NCBI GenBank assembly: GCA_034440615.1
Contig: JAOTOM010005186.1
Span: 1,562,501 to 1,626,500 of the forward strand
Direction of reading: 5' to 3'
Length of the DNA stretch: 64,000 bases
DNA from: Ashinkailepas kermadecensis
Lineage: Eukaryota; Arthropoda; Thecostraca; Neolepadidae
The notes below the pieces were generated by a model that saw only the letters and a program-made list of their open reading frames with translations, had not been told where the DNA came from and searched no databases. The translations under genes were made by a program, and so were the position numbers. This document shows, piece after piece, positions 34,191 through 44,260 of the stretch. How positions within the stretch are numbered: position 1 is the stretch's first letter; each line of letters opens with the position of its first letter.

Positions 34191-34570
34191 TAAGCCCTGA
34201 GTGCCTCAAACATGGTAAATATTGCCTTCTGTGCATGCACATTTGACACTAAACCTCCAGCATACCAATTATTCAATTTTATTACAGAAATCTGAATGAA
34301 TGAACAAGGATGCCAAAGATGAATTAAAGAGAGAAGCCTTGCACCAAATAGCATGTGCAAAAAGAACAAAGAAACCTAATCAGCTGACAAAAGTCTAGCC
34401 CATTGCCAGTACTGAAAACATGGCTTGGCAGAACCCATAATTTTGGTAGCCATGTGGTGCACCTTGTCAACCTGGCTGTCATACTACAACCTGGGTAACA
34501 GGTGCATGTGGCAGTAGATTCAGTACTATCCTTTTGGCATGTTATGTTGATAAGATTGGCTATCTTAACA
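34190..34570. other. No gene seen
   Basis: Unassigned sequence between two inverted members of the same dispersed repeat family. Confidence 0.45.
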
Positions 34571-34990
34571 CATGGAGTAAGTAGCAAATTTATATCACAA
34601 TACAGTGTTAAGACAATGGTTTTTGTTAGGTGTGAGATGTCAAAATGAGCATAGTAGGATGTTGAAGTTTGCCATGGATGATGGAAGCCATGTCTCTGAA
34701 CACATTCTTTCAACACAATTTTGATCCAACAGCACACTCATGCATGTACCATTTTCACTTGTCAGATACCTAATCTAGGGTTAACTATTTTAATGATAAT
34801 GCTACAAAATGCCCATGTTTACCAACTGATAATGCATGACAGACCACATCATAGGAATCCCTCTTACGTGGAATTGTGCTAAGAGATGTTCATGCATCAT
34901 GATCCACAATGGTGAATATAGGCATGATGCTCTTCAACAAGATGTTATAAAAATTGTAATATGAATACATCATAAAGGCTTGTCAAGAAG
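34570..34990 (-). mobile_element. Unclassified dispersed repeat (ATGAGTACG family), inverted copy
   Basis: GTTAGGTGTGAGATGTCAAA, TTTGCCATGG, ACACAATTTTGATCCAACAG, TTAACTATTTTAATGATAAT, CAACTGATAATGCATGACAG and CACATCATAGGAATCCCTCT match 25985-26400 in inverse order. With 33885-34190 it forms a divergent inverted pair. Confidence 0.65.
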
Positions 34991-35153
34991 TGTCAATACT
35001 TCCTTGGAAGGGATGTTGATTCAGTGTTTGGGAAGTGGTATATTCCACCCTATTTTATGAGTGAATCATCAAAGTCACAGTACAACATTGATTACCAGGT
35101 TTTAATCTTTTTTCTTGTCCTAAATTACCATCCCTGTACAGGCTTAACCTACC

Positions 35154-35812
35154 CACTGGCGGATCTAGCCCACCGGTTTGGGGGGCCAACTTTCGGTTTT
35201 TGGCGTCAGCCACTCCCCTCCCCCTCCCCCAGTGGCGTACCTAGGAATTACATCAGGGGAGGAGTCGAACGGATTTGGAGGGTGCCCCTTCTCCCGCTAT
35301 TTTTGCTTAAAAGCACCAGATTTCGACCACTATTTGGCAAAGGGGCCCATCTGAAGAAAAAAATAATAATTGACAACATAGTTTCCTGTGTAGGGGCCCC
35401 AGCCTACCTCCCCCGTTTCTATGTTACCGGATTTTTGTTCTTGCTTACCAAAACGTTCACGTTCTCGTTCAACGTCTTGTACCACGTCAACGTTCATGCA
35501 CGTGTACACACTGGCGGATCCGATTTTGTCAACTCTTGCTGTAAGCAGAACTTAGAGCATGGAACCCTCGATGTGTGTTAGAATATACTATGCTACCACA
35601 CTGGCTTCCAAACAATATTTTTTTAAAATTTAAAATTGGAGATTCTTTCATCCAGATGCTACTTTTCAACCTCGGCAAAGGTTACTGCATTTTAATTTAG
35701 TTGACTTCTGTTGGCTTCGGGGGGCCAAAAGGCACCATGGCCCCCCTTTTTAAGCGCTTCGGGAGGGCCATGGCCGGGATGGCCCCTCCCTGGATCCGCC
35801 AGTGTAAATACA
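35154..35812. mobile_element. DNA-transposon-like repeat with CACTGGCGGATC ends
   Basis: CACTGGCGGATCTAG at the left and CTGGATCCGCCAGTG at the right are inverted. The right part, from about 35515, is repeated at 36035-36335. Near 35231 an insertion may start with CAGTGGCGTACCTAGGAATT. No transposase is recognised. Confidence 0.6.
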
Positions 35813-36034
35813 TACCTCCTGTTGCTATTCTTCTAAAAAAAAATCAGTCAATGTAGCCTGTCTGTTCATCTTAGCAACCCCAACACCAACATACGAAACA
35901 TGCTGCTCAACTGAGCTCAACTGGTCACTCGCACAAAACATCCTGTTCAAATTTCGCTTTCAAAATCTGGCTCACTGGGTCCACTTGCTAAACAAACTTC
36001 ATGAACCTATCTGACGAAGGAATAATGAAACTGC

Positions 36035-36335
36035 TGATTTCGTCATCTCTTGCTGAAAGCAGAACTTCAACAGCATAGAACCCTCGATATGTCAGAATCT
36101 ACTCTGCTACCATATTGTGCTTCCAAAAAATTAGTAAAAAATACCTGTAAAATTGGAGATTATTTCACCCGGAACGCTATTTTTTAACCTCAGCAAAGAT
36201 TACTGCATTTTAATTCAGTTTACTTTCGTTGGTTTGGGGGGGCCAAAAGATACTATGGACCCCCCTTTGAAGCGCTTGGGGGGGGCCATGGCCGGAATGG
36301 CCCCCCCTGGATCCACCAGTGAACCTACCTGGGAC
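36035..36335. mobile_element. Second, partial copy of the CACTGGCGGATC repeat
   Basis: CTTGCTGAAAGCAGAACTTC, AACCCTCGATATGTCAGAAT, TTACTGCATTTTAATTCAGT and GCCATGGCCGGAATGGCCCC match 35530-35810. It ends CTGGATCCACCAGTG. The left terminus is missing. Confidence 0.7.
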
Positions 36336-36378
36336 CCTGCAGCTCCCATTAAAGCTGAAAAACTCATATAACCTTATG

Positions 36379-36670
36379 AAGGTTAGTGATTTGTAAAGAG
36401 GTGTATAGTGGGGAACAGTGACGTCACAGGAGTCAGGGAAGTGACGTCATGACGTCACAAGTGCTTTGGAGGATTCTGGTTTTCTGGTTAGGTTAGGTGA
36501 GGTCAGGTTAGATTATATTATGCTATGATACATTTTGTATATTATGCTACATTATCTTAGTCTAGGTTAGGTGGTAATCTTTACCGACACCCGACTCCTG
36601 TGACGTCACTTCCCTGACTCCTGTGATGTCACTGTTCCCACTATACACCTCTTTACAAATCACTAACCTT
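36379..36670. mobile_element. Foldback MITE with 70-bp inverted ends carrying CRE palindromes
   Basis: The left arm, 36379-36449, and the right arm, 36601-36670, are inverted repeats with very few mismatches; both contain GTTAGTGATTTGTAAAGAGG, ACAGTGACGTCACAGGAGTC (GATGTCAC in the right arm) and TGACGTCA. The centre has TTAGG-like motifs and an AT palindrome (ATTATGCTA...GCTACATTAT). A related copy of the centre lies at 56535-56640. It is about 292 bp and non-coding. Confidence 0.85.
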
Positions 36671-37225
36671 GGCAGTATGTGTCGGCCAAAAGGCAAAGAT
36701 TACCCAAGATTGTATAGCTGAACTGCAATTGCATCACTTGGTTTGTGGTTGGAATTTATGAAGATAAAATACAGCCCAAGGAAAATGTCATAGCTCACCC
36801 TTGCAAATATTATATTTAATGTGCAAAAATAGGTACTAGTAGAAACCAAGCAGCATACTGATGTCTTATCCATTTTAGGACAGATGTCCGACAGTGAACA
36901 AATCTGCATGACACATTCATAAAACATTCACAGAGCACCCACAAAGCATGGGAGAAGGCCTGGAGCATTTTCTGGTATCCACACACGACAATACTTACCT
37001 CATTATAAGTAAGTCCCAGAGAAACGCTAGTGTTTTCTGTGCGACTTACTTCCAAACGCTCAACTAGGTAGGACTCACATCAGGATATGAACTGGAATTT
37101 CATGGAAATGTACCATAAATAATATATGACTCAACCTGACTTTCTTGCTTACTGAGATACCTAGCACAAAGGGCGATTATAATTGACAAGCAATACAGCG
37201 AAATTATTGCCAACGACCTGGCCTC
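36671..37225. other. No gene seen
   Basis: Unassigned AT-rich sequence. The minus-strand frames at 36700-37055 lack recognisable domains. Confidence 0.45.
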
Positions 37226-37228
37226 TAA

Positions 37229-38171
37229 GGGTCTGTTCCACCCGTGGCTCCACCAAAAGGAACTCAGTGGAGGCTAGTTGAGGCTAGTTCAGACTGGCCC
37301 ACGGGAATGACCGGTGGAGCTTGGTGGAGAAATCAGCTGATAGCGGTGTGAATTCCGCGACAAAAAGGAAGCATTTGGCGCCGTATCATAAATTGGCCGA
37401 ATTGCCTTTCAAATGTTTGTCCAAATGATCGCACAATCTACATAGTATGCCTTGTTTTACAAAGTCCCAAATTTGTCTTTATTTCTGGCTATGTATGTGT
37501 CCTCAGAGACTGCGGGGAGCACACGTCCTTTTCGCCTATGGAATGAACCAGGAAATCTCTCCTTCCTATCGGTTGAGCATCGTCTCCCCCTGTTTTGCGG
37601 TTTGGCCTGCCTTCTTAACGCACAGCATATAATCTCGTGTCTGGATCCGTGGGCTCCCTCGGCCCCGAGGCGCTTTTCTACCCGATGCTGACTTTTCCTC
37701 ATCTCAACTTGCCAGACCTCGTCCATCGGGCTCGAGTAGGATTTTGGTCGGCGCCAGGAAAACGGCGGTACTTCTGGGCACGGGAATTGCGGCGGATCCG
37801 GCCGGTAAAGTAACATCTTCCCTTAGGCCGGATGACGTAGATCAAAGGCCTAAGAAAAACATGTTCTGTGGTCTGCATCTGTTACTTCGATTATTGTTCA
37901 TACTTGTAGTAGTAATTTCATATTTCCTTTGCGAAGGATGATCCTGGTATTCAGTTGATGCATGAAGATGAGATTCATATGATGGAGGACGTTGTTTACG
38001 CGCAAATATATGGCGCAAGTGCGCCGTGATTGTGCTCAACTGAAAGCTTCTGGGTTGGTGGAGCTTTTGCTCCACTGGTGGAGGTTGGTGGAGGAATAAT
38101 CTCCACCGGATTTGCGACGGGAACGACCAGTGGAGGTTTGTGGAGGTTAGTGGAGCCACGGGAACAGACCC
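37229..38171. mobile_element. PIF/Harbinger-like element, copy 2 (943 bp, TAA duplication)
   Basis: The left end is GGGTCTGTTCC followed by CGTGGCTCCAC. The right end is GTGGAGCCACGGGAACAGAC plus CC. TAA flanks both ends (37226-37228, 38172-38174), the usual PIF/Harbinger target. Near the right end is a stretch coding MHEDEIHMMEDVVYAQIYGA plus SAP and a stop in plus frame; copy 1 keeps most of it. This may be a leftover of an ancestral ORF end. Confidence 0.87.
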
Positions 38172-39480
38172 TAATAACTCACGCGGCTAGGTGGGTGCTA
38201 AATCACGTTTGCGTAACAGTTCCGGTGAGGGCCATTCGTTTAGTCTTACGCGTTCTACCGACACTCATTCCTGGACTACACCAACATCTCCTATAGCAAA
38301 CTCAACAAGCGCGGAATGCACGGAAAGCATCCACAGCCCCGTTCAGGATGTCACGGGGGGCAGGCGCAGCGAGGGAGCTGTACTTTCGAAAGTTAGGCAA
38401 TGTGCTTGTGGGTTATGATAAGCATCTTGAATATGCAATGTCAATGATCAGGACTGGATCACAGGGCGGGAAGAAGCCAAACCACTTCATGCCAGCCATC
38501 CGGCCAGAAATAACCAAACGCGCCGCCACAGTGATCTCGGAGAGACAAGCTAACGTAAAATTGGATTCAAGTGCTGGAGGGGCATCCAGGGACAGACTCA
38601 TCGAATGCTTGGTTTGGTGGGGGTCAATTAAAATTTACCCGATTTCAGAAAATTCATCACATTTGAACAGCTAAGATTCGTACCTAGTTTCAAATTCCTA
38701 TTTCAATGACAATGTATTTTTTAGTCCGGCAATTGTCCTCTTCGACCTGAAGCACATTATTTAACCGAGCCCTCCATACATGGACGTGATTTTCACGTCG
38801 AAGCGAGGCGTGGGGACGAACATTTGTGTCCTTCCCTGTCCTACATTTGCTTAATACTATCACATCAAGAAGCAAGTGTATTAGCTGTGTTCCATAGCCT
38901 TTTGTTAGCTCTAGCATTGCAAATTGCATGTCCAGTGAGTTAGTTAACTTTATTCAATAACCGACTTGGCCAAGGTCAGTCACACGTGAGCAAAGCGCGG
39001 CATGGTCCGGAAGCAGTAGAATTAACTTTCTACTAGAATTGGTTTGTGAGAATTGACTTGAACCGTCACCATGTATTTTCCAATATGGTAGCACTGGCAT
39101 GATGCAATTCTGCGAGAGATTTTGGGCTCGTGTTACCACCAATGAAGGAAGTAATGGCCGAGAGCCCCACTTATGCGTAGCATGTCTCTTCGGAGGGCTC
39201 GATCAAGAACTAATGACGCAGCCAGCGTCTTGCTAAGGAGGGAGCACATATTTTCGAAGGACGCAAAGCTGGATGAGGGACCTCTAAAAATAAAAGCCCG
39301 GATTTCAGGACTTCCCACACCTGCAAGACACGAGACATTGTGGTCTTTCGGACCGGTGAAGGTTAGCACAAAAAAGACGCAGATTGAGAGCCATCAGAAA
39401 AGGCAAGAAATATGACCCCTGCCCCGGTGGAGCTCACTGCAACACGTGGAATTCCAAGCCTAGAAGGGGGTCCCAAGCTC
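38172..39480. other. No gene assigned; unrecognised open frames at 38191-38674
   Basis: Overlapping frames at 38191-38418 and 38348-38674 (+) show no start context, splice signals or known domain, and could be a transposon relic. The remainder is unassigned. Confidence 0.4.
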
Positions 39481-39484
39481 CCTG

Positions 39485-39625
39485 TCGGCTCAGCGAGTCT
39501 CTCCGTCGGTTTAGGTGTGCTCTCCGTCGGCTCAGGTGTGCTCTTCGTCGGCTCAGGGACCCTTTCCGTTGGCTCAGGAGCCCTCTCCATCAGCCCGGGA
39601 CCTTTCCGACGACCCGTGGCCCCCT
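39485..39625. repeat. 24-bp minisatellite, about 5-6 units
   Basis: Units contain GTCGGCTCAGG plus a variable TGTGCTCTCC or ACCCTTTCC. They read as Pro/Thr/Glu-rich repeats on minus. Not coding. Confidence 0.8.
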
Positions 39626-39955
39626 CCATCTGCATAGAGGTCCTTCTCGTTGATCCGGACCAGGGCCCTCAGCGTCCGGCTGTGGGAACTTTCCGTTGGC
39701 TCGAGAGCCCTGTTCATTGACCCATGACCCTTTCGTCGGCCCAGGGGCCCTTCGCGTCGATCCAGGAGCCGCTTAAGTTTGTCAGAGGCAGTGCTGTGTG
39801 GCTCTAGTGTCAGGGGCAGTGCTGTGTGGCTCTGGTGTATCAGAGGCAGTGCTGTGTGGTTCTGGTGTGTCAGAGGAAGTGTTGTGGCTCTAGTGTGTCG
39901 GGGGCGGTGCTGTGTGGCTCCAGTGTGTCGGGGGCAGCGCTGTGTGGCTCTAATG

Positions 39956-40288
39956 CAGGGGTCCCCAACCCGCAGAGTACCGCGGGCCGCATCGACAAGT
40001 CCGAGAGGGCCCGAGGGCCGCACCAATAAAAAAAACCTCTGAAAACCACATATTATACAGAACAAAAAATTTCAAAGAATTTATTCATGAGACACCTGGT
40101 GACATTTCTCAGCACAAAGCTTATCAAAATCAGGGGTAATGGAACTAACACTCAGCAAGAGAACGTCGTCCAAGTGGTCATCCGCACCGATGACCCAGGA
40201 AACGATCTGGCGGGCCGCACGCAATGTTAATTTTGACAAGTGGTCGCGGGCCGCATGTGGCCCGCGGGCCGTGGGTTGGGGACCCCTG
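39956..40288 (-). mobile_element. hAT-superfamily element, internally deleted (333 bp)
   Basis: The inverted ends are CAGGGGTCCCCAACCCGC and, from the other side, CAGGGGTCCCCAACCCAC. Flanking 8-bp sites CTCTAATG and CTCCAGTG differ by two bases but fit the 8-bp duplication of hAT elements. On the minus strand at about 40095-40145 a frame ends TPDFDKLCAEKCHQVSHE and a stop, closely resembling the C-terminal tail of hAT (ZBED/Charlie-type) transposases. The element therefore retains the 3' end of the transposase gene. Confidence 0.88.
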
Positions 40289-41523
40289 CTCCAGTGTATC
40301 CGGGGCAGTGCTGTATGGCTCTTGTGTGTCAGAGGCAGTGCTGTGTGACTCCAGTGTGTCGGGGGCAGCGTTGTGTGGCTCCAGTGTGTCGGGGGCAGTG
40401 CTGTGTGGCTCCAGTGTGTCGGGAGCAGCGTTGTGTGGCTCCAGTGTGTCGGGGGCAGCGTTGTGTGACTCTAGTGTGTCGGGGGTCAGTGCTGTGTGGC
40501 TCCAGTGTGTCGGGGGCAGTGCTGTGTGGCTCCAGTGTGTCAGAGGCAGTGCTGTGTGGCTCTAGTGTGCCGGGGGCAGTGCTGTGTGGCTCCAGTGTGT
40601 CGTGGGCAGTGCTGTGTGGCTCTGGTGTGTCAGAGGCAGTGCTGTGTGGCTCCAGTGTGTCGTGGGCAGTGCTGTGTGGCTCTAGTGTGTCAGAGGCAGT
40701 GCTGTGTGGCTCTAGTGTGTCTGGGGAAGTGCTATGTGGCTCCAGTGTGTCAGAGGCAGTGCTGTGTGGCTCTGGTGTGTCGGGGGCAGTGCTGTGTGGC
40801 TCTAGTGTATCAGAGGCAGTGCTGTGTGGCTCTGGCGTGTCAGAGGCAGTGCTGTGTGGCTCCTGTGTGTCAGAGGCAGTGCTGTGTGGCTCCAGTGTGT
40901 CGTGGGCAGTGCTGTGTGGCTCTAGTGTGTCAGAGGCAGTGCTGTATGGCTCTAGTGTGTCGGGGGCAGTGCTGTGTGGCTCCAGTGTGTCGGGGGCAGT
41001 GCTGTGTGGCTCCAGTGTGTCAGAGGCAGTGCTGTGTGGCTCCAGTGTGTCAGAAGTAGTGCTGTGTGGCTCTGGTGTGTCGGGGGCAGTGCTGTGTGGC
41101 TCTAGTGTATCAGAGGCAGTGCTGTGTGGCTCTGGTATGTCAGAGGCAGTGCTGTGTGGCTCCAGTGTGTCGTGGGCAGTGCTGTGTGGCTCTAGTGTGT
41201 CAGAGGCAGTGCTGTATGGCTCTAGTGTGTCGGGGGCAGTGCTGTGTGGCTCTAGTGTGTCAGAGGAAGTGCTGTATGGCTCTAGTGTGTCAGAGGAAGT
41301 GCTGTGTGGCTCCAGTGTGTCAGAGGCAGTGCTGTGTGGCTCCAGTGTGTCGTGGGCAGTGCTGTGTGGCTCTAGTGTGTCAGAGGCAGTGCTGTATGGC
41401 TCTAGTGTGTCGGGGGCAGTGCTGTGTGGCTCCAGTGTGTCGGGGGCAGTGCTGTGTGGCTCCAGGGTGTCAGAGGAAATGCTGTGTGGCTCTAGTGTGT
41501 CAGAGGGAGTGCTGTGTGGCTCT

Positions 41524-41669
41524 GGATTGGATTGTGGCTCTCGGCAGCTGAGGCCATATGGCGTCGCCCGCCTCTCACCCTGGCAGGAAGGGCGGGCATC
41601 GCGGGGAATCGAACCCCGTACCTCTGGTGTGCCAGACGCTCGGCTTAACCACTGAGCCACCGACGCCTC
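41524..41669 (-). mobile_element. tRNA-derived SINE inside the 30-bp minisatellite
   Basis: Minus strand: GGCGTCGGTGGCTCAGTGGT head, GGGGTTCGATTCCCCGCGAT B box, then CCTGCCAGGGTGAGAG, GGCGACGCCATATGGCCTCA and CCAATCCAATCC. GCTGTGTGGCTCT stands on both sides (41511-41523, 41670-41682) and could be the target duplication, though the host repeat has the same word. Confidence 0.9.
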
Positions 41670-43604
41670 GCTGTGTGGCTCTAGTGTGTCAGAGGCAGTG
41701 CTGTGTGGCTCTAGTGTGTCAGAGGCAGTGCTGTGTGGCTCTAGTGTGTCAGAGGCAGTGCTGTGTGGCTCTAGGGTGTCAGAGGAAGTGCTGTGTGGCT
41801 CTAGTGTGTCGGGGGCAGTGCTGTGTGGCTCCAGTGTGTCAGAGGCAGTGCTGTGTGGCTCCAGTGTCAGAGGCAGTGCTGTGTGGCTCTAGTGTGTCGG
41901 GGGGCAGTGCTGTGTGGCTCTAGTGTGTCAGAGGCAGTGCTGTGTGGCTCTAGTGTGTCAGAGGCAGTGCTGTGTGGCTCCAGTGTCAGAGGCAGTGCTG
42001 TGTGGCTCTAGTGTGTCGGGGGCAGTGCTGTGTGGCTCCAGTGTGTCAGAGGCAGTGCTGTGTGGCTCTAGTGTGTCGGGGGCAGTGCTGTGTGGCTCCA
42101 GTATGTCGGGGCAGCGCTGTGCGGCTCTAGTGTGTCAGAGGCAGTGCTGTGTGGCTCTAGTGTGTCGTGGGCAGTGCTGTGTGGCTCCAGTGTGTCAGAG
42201 GCAGTGCTGTGTGGCTCTAGTGTGTCGGGGGCAGTGCTGTGTGGCTCCAGTGTGTCGGGGGCAGCGCTGTGCGGCTCTAGTGTGTCAGAGGCAGTGCTGT
42301 GTGGCTCTAGTGTGTCGGGGGCAGTGCTGTGTGGCTCCAGTGTGTCAGAGGCAGTGCTGTGTGGCTCCAGTGTGTCGGGGGAAGCGCTGTGCGGCTCTAG
42401 TGTGTCAGAGGCAGTGCTGTGTGGCTCTAGTGTGTCGGGGGCAGTGCTGTGTGGCTCCAGTGTGTCGGGGGCAGCGCTGTGCGGCTCTAGTGTGTCGTGG
42501 GCAGTGCTGTGTGGCTCCAGTGTGTCAGAGGCAGTGCTGTGTGGCTCTAGTGTGTCGGGGGCAGTGCTGTGTGGCTCCAGTGTGTCGGGGGCAGCGCTGT
42601 GCGGCTCTAGTGTGTCAGAGGAAGTGCTGTGTGGCTCTAGTGTGTCAGAGGCAGTGCTGTGTGGCTCTAGTGTGTCGGGGGCAGTGCTGTGTGGCTCCAG
42701 TGTGTCGGGGGCAGCGCTGTGCGGCTCTAGTGTGTCAGAGGCAGTGCTGTGTGGCTCTAGTGTGTCAGAGGCAGTGCTGTGTGGCTCTAGTGTGTCAGAG
42801 GAAGTGCTGTGTGGCTCTAGTGTGTCCGGGGCAGTGCTGTACGGCTCTAGTGTGTCCGGGGCAGTGCTGTACGGCCCAGCTGTGTCGGGGGCAGTGCTGT
42901 GTGGCTCCAGTGTGTCAGGGGCAGCACCATGGGCCTGGTGTGTCCAGGGCAGCGCTGTGTGGCTCTAGTGTGTCAGAGGCAGTGCTGTGCGGCTCTAGTG
43001 TGTCCGGGGCAGTGCTGTACGGCCCAGCTGTGTCCGGGGCAGTGCTGTGTGGCTCCAGTGTGTCAGAGGCAGTGCTGTGTGGCTCCAGTGTGTCCGGGGC
43101 AGTGCTGTGTGGCTCCAGTGTGTCGGGGGCAGTGCTGTGTGGCTCCAGTGTGTCCGGGGCAGTGCTGTGTGGCTCCAGTGTGTCCGGGGCAGTGCTGTGT
43201 GGCTCCAGTGTGTCGGGGGCAGCGCTGTGCGGCTCTAGTGTGTCAGAGGCAGTGCTGTGCGGCTCTAGTGTGTCCGGGGCAGTGCTGTGCGGCTCTAGTG
43301 TGTCAGAGGCAGTGCTGTGTGGCTCCAGTGTGTCGTGGGCAGTGCTGTGCGGCTCTAGTGTGTCAGAGGCAGTGCTGTGCGGCTCTAGTGTGTCCGGGGC
43401 AGTGCTGTACGGCCCAGCTGTGTCCGGGGCAGTGCTGTGTGGCTCCAGTGTGTCAGGGGCAGCACCATGGGCCTGGTGTGTCCAGGGCAGCGCTGTGTGG
43501 CTCTAGTGTGTCAGAGGCAGTGCTGTGTGGCTCTAGTGTGTCGGGGGCGGCGCGTACGGCCCTGCCGCGTGTCAGGGGCAGCACCAGCCAGGGTCCAGGT
43601 GTGT

Positions 43605-44248
43605 CCAGGGAAGCGCTGTGCCTACCGTCCGGTCGACACCAGCCGGCGACAGACTGTATTCAGGCGGTGACCAGAGGAGCGGTTGGCGCTGGCCGCCATA
43701 CCACGCTGACACGTTGTACTAGGATCGGCGCCGGCGGCAGACTGTATTCAGGCGGTGACCAGAGGGGCGGCTGGCGCTGGCCGCCATACGACACGGACAC
43801 GTTGTACTAGGATCGGCGCCGGCGCCCCAGCCAGTCGCCAGCTCCGCGCCCCACACACCGCCACACCGCGGTGACGCAACCCTCGGCCGCCCGGCGCGCG
43901 CCACAGTCGGCGGCGGCCGGCGGCGCCCCGGGCGCCGTGACGTCAGTGACGTCAGCCGCGCCGACGCGCGGCCGCGAGCGACGAATTAAAACGATACCGA
44001 GAAACAGAGCAATGGTCGCACAAGTAAAAAAAAATCAAAAGGCGAATGTAAATAAATGGTCGACGACACTGTCCCAGCCAACGGGGGTTAATTCATTCAC
44101 GACTACGCGAAAGCGGACAGATAGTTAGTATGGGCTGGAGACGGCCGGCGGAACTCATTGCCGTGTGCGGCGAGATGCCGCGCGGCGGCGCGGCGACACC
44201 CGGCGGCCGCCGACCCACCAACAGTGATGATGACGTCATGCGCGCTGA
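43605..44248. other. GC-rich region downstream of DEK; duplicated 80-bp block
   Basis: GACTGTATTCAGGCGGTGAC, GGCGCTGGCCGCCATA and CGTTGTACTAGGATCGGCGC occur twice (about 43650-43735 and 43738-43822). The DEK 3'UTR should lie just below 44249, but I see no convincing polyadenylation signal close by on the minus strand. Confidence 0.6.
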
Positions 44249-44260
44249 TCAGGATATCAG
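44249..44260 (-). CDS. DEK: DEK coding exon 8 (last three codons and stop)
   Basis: On the minus strand tgtgtttcag is followed by CTG ATA TCC TGA. Joined to exon 7 (phase 0) this gives TVKSLIS and stop, matching the VKELIS end of vertebrate DEK. The intron is 281 bp. The 3'UTR runs below 44249. The motif is short, but its acceptor, phase and family ending all agree. Confidence 0.82.
   Translation of the reverse strand: MIS

Larger units (their letters stand above)
39780..43605. repeat. 30-bp minisatellite, about 110 units, split by two insertions
   Basis: The consensus is GTGTCAGAGGCAGTGCTGTG followed by TGGCTCTAGT. Common variants are CGGGGGCAG, CCGGGGCAG, CAGAGGAAG, CGTGGGCAG and GGCTCCAGT, often in higher-order patterns. 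The 30-bp unit keeps frame, so stop-free decapeptide frames of 440-530 codons appear on both strands (VSEAVLCGSS on plus, TLEPHSTASD on minus). They lack a signal peptide, splice sites or homology. A hAT element (39956-40288) and a SINE (41524-41669) interrupt the array. Confidence 0.96.

Noticed and set aside
38191..38674. A small host gene next to the Harbinger-like element
   Set aside because: Overlapping frames without domain, splice sites or start context; left as unassigned.
40240..43810. Cys/Val/Ser-rich decapeptide proteins of 440-530 codons
   Set aside because: A 30-bp unit without stops gives long frames on both strands. There is no start context, signal sequence, splice site or known family.
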